A DNA stretch of 10,310 nt from Bacillota bacterium (GTDB lineage Bacteria > Bacillota_A > Clostridia > Acetivibrionales > DUMB01): the NCBI GenBank assembly GCA_023621975.1, contig JAMOAC010000112.1, positions 1 through 10,310 on the forward strand. The letters are read 5' to 3'. Shown here piece after piece: positions 6,023-10,310 of the stretch. The notes below the pieces were generated by a model that did no database searches, was not told where the DNA came from, and saw only the letters and a program-made list of their open reading frames with translations. Numbering within the stretch: the stretch's first letter is position 1; the number at the start of each line of letters is the position of its first letter. The translations under genes and the position numbers were made by a program.

Positions 6023-7486
6023 ATGCAGGACAACTATTATGACATAATAATTATTGGCGCCGGCGTGATTGGCAGTTCAGTAGCCCGCGAACTTTCCAGA
6101 TACAAGGTGAAGGTAGGTGTACTTGAGAAAGAGGCGGATGTCTGCTGTGGCAACAGCGGCAGAAATACAGGGTTGCTGCATGCCGGGTTTTACAAACCGG
6201 GAAGCCTGAAAGCAAAGTTCGCCGTGGAAGGAAACCAGGCTTTTGATACGATAGCAAAAGAGCTGGATATTCCTTTTAAAAGGACCGGGAAACTGATTAT
6301 AGGCTTTACTGAAGAAGAAAGAGAAAGGCTTTCAGCCATGAAGCGACTGGGAGATGAAAACGGGGTTCCCGGTTTAAGAATAATAGACCGGTCAGAAATA
6401 GATACAATAAACCCGAATGTCGGGGGCAATTTTGCTTTATATGCCCCTTCGACCGGCATAACATGCCCGTTCCTGTACACAATCGCTTTGGCAGAAAACG
6501 CAAAAGCCAACGGTGTTGATTTCCACTTTGAAAATGAAGTGACAGATATTAGACGGGAAACAGACGGGAGTTTCAATATTACTACCACGAGAGGAAATTA
6601 CAGCGCAAAATGGGTAATTAACAGCGCCGGGCTGTATGCGACGAAAATAGCCGAAATGCTTGGGTCTCCGGGCCATAAGTTATGCCTGGTCAGAGGAGAG
6701 TATATCATCCTGGATAAGAAGGCAGGGGATTTGATAGATATACCTGTTTATCCATGCCTGGATGAGCAGGGTAATTTTGACATACATGTTACTCCCACTA
6801 TCGATGGGAATGTACTGGTAGGGCCTACATACGATGAAGTAATGGAACAGCCGGATTTTGACACGACGCGGGCAGGGTTAACAAAGCTTGTAAATAATGG
6901 ATCGAAGCTGTTCAAGCAGTTGAAACCGGACTGGTTTATCAGGAACTTTGCAGGAGTCTTTCCTCGTCTGATTGATCCTGAGACGGGCCAGGAAAAGGAC
7001 TTCGAGATAGAATATAAAGAGGAAAGACCTAATGTTATAAACCTTCTCGGCATGAATTCCCCCGGCCTTACCTGCTCGTATCCCATTGCCCGGAGGGTAG
7101 CGGGCATCGTGGCCGGGAAGGAAGGGCTTCAGAAAAATGACCGGTTTAATCCTTTCCGCAAATCCATCGTGCGGTTTGCCGAACTGAGCAACGAAGCCCG
7201 GCAGGAACTTATCAGGGAAAACCCCGATTATGGAGAAATCGTGTGCAGGTGCGAGTATGTGACAAAAGCCGAAATACTGCAGGCTCTGCATAATCCGCTG
7301 GGAGTATCCACCGTGAACAGCATCAAGTACAGGACCAGGGCGTCAATGGGCCGCTGTCAGGGCGGGTATTGCGAAATGCGCATTACATCGATACTGCAGG
7401 AATATGGCGGCTTAAAGAAGACGGATATTAGGTTGGACGGCGGATTGTCATATATGTTTACTGGGGAGGTCAGGACATGCAAATAA
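6023..7486 (+). CDS. GlpA/LhgO-like FAD dehydrogenase with C-terminal [2Fe-2S] (BFD-like) domain
   Basis: Probably oxidises a secondary hydroxyl, such as the C2-OH of a hydroxy acid, to a ketone on FAD. Residues 7-37 form the Rossmann dinucleotide site (GAGVIG at 12-17, acidic end E35/E37). SGRNTGLLHAG at 45-55 resembles the L-2-hydroxyglutarate oxidase/GlpA signature. Residues 1 to about 365 form the DAO-type domain, with GMNSPGLT (343-350) near its end. A BFD-like Fe-S domain follows, with cysteines C408, C410, C445 and C450 (CRC and CQGGYC), as in anaerobic glycerol-3-phosphate dehydrogenase GlpA. The 487 aa length is usual for Clostridia and Thermotogae forms and shorter than E. coli GlpA. 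GGAGGGAG (6005-6012) precedes the ATG. It overlaps the next gene by 10 nt. The LarA neighbour and the absence of glycerol kinase favour a hydroxy acid over glycerol 3-phosphate; this is inference. Confidence 0.85.
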   Translation: MQDNYYDIIIIGAGVIGSSVARELSRYKVKVGVLEKEADVCCGNSGRNTGLLHAGFYKPGSLKAKFAVEGNQAFDTIAKELDIPFKRTGKLIIGFTEEERERLSAMKRLGDENGVPGLRIIDRSEIDTINPNVGGNFALYAPSTGITCPFLYTIALAENAKANGVDFHFENEVTDIRRETDGSFNITTTRGNYSAKWVINSAGLYATKIAEMLGSPGHKLCLVRGEYIILDKKAGDLIDIPVYPCLDEQGNFDIHVTPTIDGNVLVGPTYDEVMEQPDFDTTRAGLTKLVNNGSKLFKQLKPDWFIRNFAGVFPRLIDPETGQEKDFEIEYKEERPNVINLLGMNSPGLTCSYPIARRVAGIVAGKEGLQKNDRFNPFRKSIVRFAELSNEARQELIRENPDYGEIVCRCEYVTKAEILQALHNPLGVSTVNSIKYRTRASMGRCQGGYCEMRITSILQEYGGLKKTDIRLDGGLSYMFTGEVRTCK

Positions 7487-8715
7487 TACATAAAGACGCG
7501 GTAATCATTGGCGGTGGCCCTGCCGGACTGGCAGCGGCGATTCAGCTTAAAAAAAACGGGATTGACAATATCATTATCATAGAAAGAGAAAAGCATCTGG
7601 GCGGCATATTGCGCCAATGCATACACGATGGGTTTGGCCTGACACGTTTCGGCGAATCAATAAGCGGTCCTGAATACGCCCAGCGTTTCATTGACGAAGC
7701 TGAAAGCCTTGGAATTGAGGCTTTAACAGATACTACCGTAATTGAAATATCACCGGATAAAGTTGTAACTGCGGTAAACCGAAAGGGTATTATTTCTTAT
7801 AAAGCCACGGCCGTTTTGCTGGCAATGGGATGCCGGGAAAGGACACGCGGAGCAATAAATATCCCGGGATCACGTCCTGCAGGCGTCTATACCGCAGGGG
7901 TGGCGCAGAACTATATAAATCTGCGCAATACCATGGTTGGCAGGGAAGTTGTGATCCTCGGTTCAGGCGATATAGGAATGATAATGGCCAGGCGCCTGAC
8001 GCTGGAAGGAGCAAAAGTGACAGCGGTTTTTGAGATTCTGCCGTATCCGAGCGGTTTGTCACGAAATATAGAGCAATGCCTTAATGATTACAACATACCG
8101 CTTTATCTGAGCCATACCGTGACAAAGATTCATGGCCGTTACCGGGTTGAGGGCGTGACAGTATCAAAAGTGGATTCGTCGCTTAATCCAATCGAGGGAA
8201 CCGAGCAGTTTTTCAAGTGTGATACGGTTATACTGTCTGTAGGCCTGATACCGGAGAATGAGCTTTCTCTGATGGCAGGAGTCGAGCTCGACAGGCGCAC
8301 ACGTGGAGCGTATGTGGACGACTCGTTCCAAACCAACTGTCCCGGGATTTTTGCAGCAGGGAATGTGCTTCATGTGCATGACCTTGTTGACTATGTTTCC
8401 CTGGAAGCTGAAGAAATGGCAAATGCAGCGACCGCATACATCCTTGCGGGGAAACTTCCTGAAGCGAACATAGCTGTTTTGCCGGGCGATAATGTAGGTT
8501 ACGTTGTTCCCCAGAAAGTAAGCGGCGCCAGGGATGTGCAAATATCACTCCGTGTAAGGAAACCCTTGCGGAATTGCGTAATTTCAGTAACTCAAGGCGA
8601 TTATACCGTAGTGACCAGGAAGTTTCATAAGGCTGTACCATCCGAAATGATTAAGATAAAAATCCCTGCAGACCGCATTAAGCCTGATGAAAATATAGAG
8701 GTGAAGGCTGTATGA
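7477..8715 (+). CDS. FAD/NAD(P)-dependent oxidoreductase (GlpB/HcnB-like partner subunit)
   Basis: Pyridine-nucleotide-disulfide-type flavoprotein of 412 aa without the redox-active CxxxxC pair. It has two Rossmann sites: the FAD site GGGPAG at residues 12-17, and a second, NAD-type site GSGDIG at 162-167. The FAD-closing motif GIFAAGNV is at 290-297. Family-typical stretches QCIHDGFGL (48-56) and MGCRERTRG (117-125) are visible. The ATG at 7477 follows GGGGAGGT (7463-7470) and lies inside the end of the GlpA-like gene. Its stop overlaps the next start as ATGA. Such tight coupling fits subunits of one complex, in which this protein would take electrons from the dehydrogenase and pass them to NAD+ or another acceptor. 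The acceptor is not evident from the sequence. Confidence 0.87.
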   Translation: MQIIHKDAVIIGGGPAGLAAAIQLKKNGIDNIIIIEREKHLGGILRQCIHDGFGLTRFGESISGPEYAQRFIDEAESLGIEALTDTTVIEISPDKVVTAVNRKGIISYKATAVLLAMGCRERTRGAINIPGSRPAGVYTAGVAQNYINLRNTMVGREVVILGSGDIGMIMARRLTLEGAKVTAVFEILPYPSGLSRNIEQCLNDYNIPLYLSHTVTKIHGRYRVEGVTVSKVDSSLNPIEGTEQFFKCDTVILSVGLIPENELSLMAGVELDRRTRGAYVDDSFQTNCPGIFAAGNVLHVHDLVDYVSLEAEEMANAATAYILAGKLPEANIAVLPGDNVGYVVPQKVSGARDVQISLRVRKPLRNCVISVTQGDYTVVTRKFHKAVPSEMIKIKIPADRIKPDENIEVKAV

Positions 8716-9074
8716 AGAAAGAACTTATTTGTATCGTATGCCCGAACAGCTGCGAGCTTGCAGCAGAATTCAAAGACGGAAAGATTGAAGTTACAGGCGC
8801 GCTGTGCAAACGGGGATATCAATATGCTGAACAGGAAATGACAAATCCCATGCGCACAATAGCAACTTCGGTTTTAGTCGAAAACGGTGAGCTTCCATTA
8901 GCCCCTGTCAGGGTCACAAAACCGATTCCTAAATCCCGTATTTTTGATGTCATGAAGCAGATCGAGAATATTCGTCTGAAAGCGCCCGTACATATCGGAC
9001 AGGTTGTTATAAAAAATGTATGTGGCCTTGACAGTGACGTGATTATAACCAAAAGCGTCGAGAGTAAATCATAA
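8712..9074 (+). CDS. DUF1667 four-cysteine protein, third subunit of the flavoprotein trio
   Basis: Small soluble protein of 120 aa. Near its N-terminus it has C7-x2-C10-x3-C14 (CIVCPNSC) and C32 (LCKRG), an arrangement like the N-terminal [4Fe-4S] motif of molybdopterin oxidoreductases; a further cysteine is at C104. It therefore probably binds an iron-sulfur cluster, although zinc is not excluded. DUF1667 genes typically follow GlpA-like and GlpB-like genes in Clostridia and Thermotoga, which suggests an electron-transfer subunit. Translation is coupled to the previous gene by a 4-nt ATGA overlap, with GAAGG (8704-8708) as ribosome binding site. It is the last gene of operon 2, 29 nt before a terminator hairpin. 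Confidence 0.85.
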   Translation: MKKELICIVCPNSCELAAEFKDGKIEVTGALCKRGYQYAEQEMTNPMRTIATSVLVENGELPLAPVRVTKPIPKSRIFDVMKQIENIRLKAPVHIGQVVIKNVCGLDSDVIITKSVESKS

Positions 9075-9103
9075 GATGAAATCGGGAAGGGAAGAATATT
9101 GAA

Positions 9104-9146
9104 TAAGGCTCCGTCAGAACCCGGGTTGAGTTCTGATGGAGCCTTA
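9104..9146. terminator. Bidirectional terminator between convergent operons
   Basis: A 17-bp stem (9104-9120 with 9130-9146, one G-U wobble) has a 9-nt loop. It lies between the DUF1667 stop (9074) and the stop of the convergent regulator gene (9160). On the minus strand it is followed by TTATTCAATATT; on the plus strand the arm ends CCTTAAATTATT. Both tails are AT-rich rather than pure T-runs, so it should serve both directions with moderate strength. Confidence 0.8.
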
Positions 9147-9159
9147 AATTATTACATGA

Positions 9160-9945
9160 TCAGAAATTCCAGCACCGGTAGAGGCTCTGTGAGATTTCTG
9201 ACGAAGCTTCTTTCAGTGCCGGTACGTATTTAAGCAGTTCATTTTTATCATCAATACCGATAAAACCGCTGAAGGACAGCGAAGCTATAATGTTTCCTTC
9301 ACAATCACGAACGGGCACTGCGACACAGCTTCCGTTTTCGGCAGATTCCTTAAGATCAAACGCATAGCCCTGCTTGGCAACCGTTCGAAGCTCCTGCCAC
9401 AGCTTTTCAGGATCGGTTATGGTATGCTTTGTAAGTGGCTTCAGTTCACAGGAATTTAAAATTTCTTCAACAAGGCTGATGGGCAGCTCAGACAGCAGGA
9501 CTTTTCCACCGGCACATGCATATAGGGGAAGCTCGGTGTATAGCGGCGGAGTATAATCCACCAGGTTCTTCGTTCGGGACTGCTGCAGGATAAAGCAGCG
9601 GGCGCTTTCCCTTACAATGAGATTCATAGCCTGGTTGTACTTGTCGGAATAACGGTTCATGACAAAGGATGCCACATCCTTGAGAGCCAGGTATATGTTA
9701 TTTTTCTCCATAACAAAGCTAATCTTCTGGCCTGTAATGTAGCGTTTGTCACTGCACTGAAAAACCCATCCGCCCGCTTCAAGGGTTTTTAGAATTCTAA
9801 ATGTTGTTGATGGGCTTATTCCGCACATCTTTGCAATTTCATTTACACCCAGACGCCTGCGCTCGGTCCTCAGTGTATCCAATACTCCCAGCGCCTGTTC
9901 AACAGCTTTTATTGTTTGAATGTTCTGTTCCTTCAATTCTTTCAT
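9160..9945 (-). CDS. IclR-family transcriptional regulator
   Basis: 261-aa regulator, typical length. The N-terminal winged helix-turn-helix covers about residues 9-75; the helix-turn-helix is LGVNEIAKMCGISPSTTFRI (32-51), followed by the wing FQCSDKRYITG. The C-terminal IclR effector domain spans about residues 85-255 and includes the usual YACAGGKVLLSELP and SCVAVPVRD stretches that shape the small-carboxylate pocket. Known IclR effectors are often small organic acids, which suits a hydroxy- or keto-acid pathway. The ATG at 9945 is preferred, with AAAGGA 10 nt upstream; an in-frame TTG at 9951 (263 aa) is only 4 nt from that site. The gene converges on operon 2 and ends 14 nt past the terminator stem. 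The candidate operators at both structural operons and at its own promoter suggest that it controls the locus and itself. Confidence 0.92.
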   Translation of the reverse strand: MKELKEQNIQTIKAVEQALGVLDTLRTERRRLGVNEIAKMCGISPSTTFRILKTLEAGGWVFQCSDKRYITGQKISFVMEKNNIYLALKDVASFVMNRYSDKYNQAMNLIVRESARCFILQQSRTKNLVDYTPPLYTELPLYACAGGKVLLSELPISLVEEILNSCELKPLTKHTITDPEKLWQELRTVAKQGYAFDLKESAENGSCVAVPVRDCEGNIIASLSFSGFIGIDDKNELLKYVPALKEASSEISQSLYRCWNF

Positions 9946-10011
9946 AGCCAAGCAATCCTTTGCATGAGTTTATTAATCAATTATATAAATGAATAATAGC
10001 AAAAAATAAAT

Positions 10012-10025
10012 GAAATAGCCATTCA
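10012..10025 (-). promoter_or_regulatory. Operator-like site in the iclR leader
   Basis: Read on the minus strand it is TGAATGGCTATTTC, matching GGAATGNCTATTCC at all but two positions. It lies about 30-42 nt downstream of the predicted regulator start. Its centre is 74 bp from the next site, close to seven helical turns. Confidence 0.45.
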
Positions 10026-10060
10026 GACGACAAAAAAAGAAAGCAAATTACAACAAATAT

Positions 10061-10089
10061 ACTATATCACTAGTGTTTGTGAACGTCAA
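10061..10089 (-). promoter_or_regulatory. Promoter of the IclR-family gene
   Basis: On the minus strand: TTGACG (10089-10084), a 17-nt spacer and TATAGT (10066-10061). The start should lie near 10054. The -35 box overlaps the operator-like site at 10086-10099, which points to autoregulation. Confidence 0.7.
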
Positions 10090-10099
10090 TAGCTATTCG
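10086..10099 (-). promoter_or_regulatory. Operator-like site over the iclR -35 box
   Basis: Minus-strand CGAATAGCTATTGA keeps the GAAT-N4-ATT core and contains the 10-bp palindrome AATAGCTATT. It overlaps four bases of TTGACG. Its right half is degenerate, perhaps because those bases also serve as the -35 box. Confidence 0.45.
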
Positions 10100-10108
10100 G
10101 CGAAAAAA

Positions 10109-10124
10109 CGGAATAATCATTCCG
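10109..10124 (-). promoter_or_regulatory. Operator-like palindrome upstream of the iclR promoter
   Basis: CGGAATAATCATTCCG is a perfect inverted repeat with 6-bp arms. On the minus strand its core reads GGAATGATTATTCC, two mismatches from the larA-promoter site. Its centre is 24 bp from that of the site over the -35 box, close to the 25-bp spacing of the two sites at the ABC transporter promoter. Confidence 0.65.
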
Positions 10125-10242
10125 GATTCTGCAAGTATCTTGGTGATACAATGATTTTTGGTGTTTCCCGCTAATAGAATATAATTTGTAAATATACTGT
10201 TAGTGTAAAATTACTCTGGGAAAAAACAAACAAATAAAAGAA

Positions 10243-10305
10243 AAGAGTATCTCCTCTGTGATATAATAATCACAACCCAAAAATCAAAAGAAAGGAGATA
10301 CTCTT
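10243..10305 (+). promoter_or_regulatory. Inverted repeat able to sequester the Shine-Dalgarno site of the right-edge gene
   Basis: AAGAGTATCTCCT (10243-10255) is the exact reverse complement of AGGAGATACTCTT (10293-10305). The right arm contains the Shine-Dalgarno sequence AAAGGAG (10291-10297) and runs up to the start codon. A smaller hairpin, TGTGAT (10257-10262) with ATCACA (10269-10274), is nested inside. An mRNA holding both arms would hide its ribosome binding site. Confidence 0.75.
10259..10267 (+). promoter_or_regulatory. Extended -10 promoter of the right-edge gene
   Basis: TGATATAAT is a TGN-extended perfect TATAAT (10262-10267); no good -35 box is present. Transcription would begin near 10274, downstream of the left arm of the 13-bp inverted repeat, so this transcript would keep an open ribosome binding site. 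Confidence 0.5.
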
Positions 10306-10310
10306 ATGGA
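10306..10310 (+). CDS. Start of a rightward gene, cut by the window edge (possibly a transposase)
   Basis: ATG at 10306 follows AAAGGAG (10291-10297) at an 8-nt gap; only the first codon and two bases are present. The product cannot be identified. The leader, with a ribosome-site-masking repeat and an internal extended -10 promoter, resembles that of insertion-sequence transposases, so a mobile element entering from the right is possible. Its left end would then lie somewhere around 10170-10240. Confidence 0.5.

Larger units (their letters stand above)
9946..10305. other. AT-rich intergenic region between the regulator and the right-edge gene
   Basis: This 360-nt stretch holds no credible gene. 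From left to right it carries the regulator's ribosome binding site (AAAGGA on the minus strand, 9956-9961), a leader of about 109 nt, the regulator promoter, three operator-like sites, about 115 nt with nothing I can assign with confidence (10125-10242), and the structured leader of a rightward gene. Confidence 0.7.

Noticed and set aside
6023..9074. Anaerobic glycerol-3-phosphate dehydrogenase GlpABC proper
   Set aside because: No glycerol kinase, facilitator or GlpC-type CCG-domain subunit is present; the third gene is DUF1667 and the first gene of the operon is a LarA homologue.
9451..9466. GGAATTTAAAATTTC inside the iclR gene as another operator
   Set aside because: The GGAAT and ATTTC halves have the wrong spacing for the 4-bp centre and it is not in a promoter.

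Overview
The window reads as a catabolic locus of a low-to-mid G+C Gram-positive anaerobe, most likely a member of the Clostridia. The evidence is strong AGGAGG-type ribosome binding sites, a lipoprotein solute-binding protein for an ABC system that has no ATPase gene beside it, AT-rich intergenic regions, and an oxygen-independent flavoprotein trio typical of anaerobic Bacillota and Thermotogae. I cannot name the species.

Layout. 1-321: control region with a good promoter, a 25-bp tandem duplication and two copies of a GGAAT-N4-ATTC operator-like site. 322-4625: operon 1 (+), made of a CUT1-type solute-binding lipoprotein, two ABC permeases and an MFS transporter. 4626-4753: a second promoter with the same operator-like site at the predicted start point. 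4754-9074: operon 2 (+), made of a LarA-family nickel-pincer racemase/epimerase, a GlpA/LhgO-like FAD dehydrogenase with a C-terminal [2Fe-2S] domain, a GlpB/HcnB-like FAD/NAD oxidoreductase and a small four-cysteine DUF1667 protein. 9104-9146: terminator shared by the convergent genes. 9160-9945 (-): IclR-family regulator. 9946-10305: regulator promoter with three more operator-like sites, then the leader of a rightward gene of which only ATGGA is inside the window; its leader architecture suggests a transposase.

How the genes may work together (inference). The ABC system and/or the MFS carrier import a 2-hydroxy acid or sugar acid. The LarA homologue inverts the C2 hydroxyl. The flavoprotein trio oxidises the usable stereoisomer to a 2-keto acid and passes electrons through FAD and Fe-S centres. 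The IclR protein senses a pathway compound and controls both operons and itself. No glycerol kinase, glycerol facilitator, ABC ATPase, LarB/C/E cofactor genes or 2-keto-acid enzyme is visible here, so glycerol 3-phosphate is unlikely as the substrate, and the ATPase and nickel cofactor must come from elsewhere.

The most notable observation is the recurrent site, consensus near GGAATGNCTATTCC, at all three promoters. At both structural operons it starts exactly 6 nt after the -10 box. The second is the pairing of a LarA homologue, which appears to lack one substrate-binding lysine, with a GlpA/GlpB/DUF1667 trio. Together these suggest a little-described 2-hydroxy-acid epimerisation/oxidation pathway.
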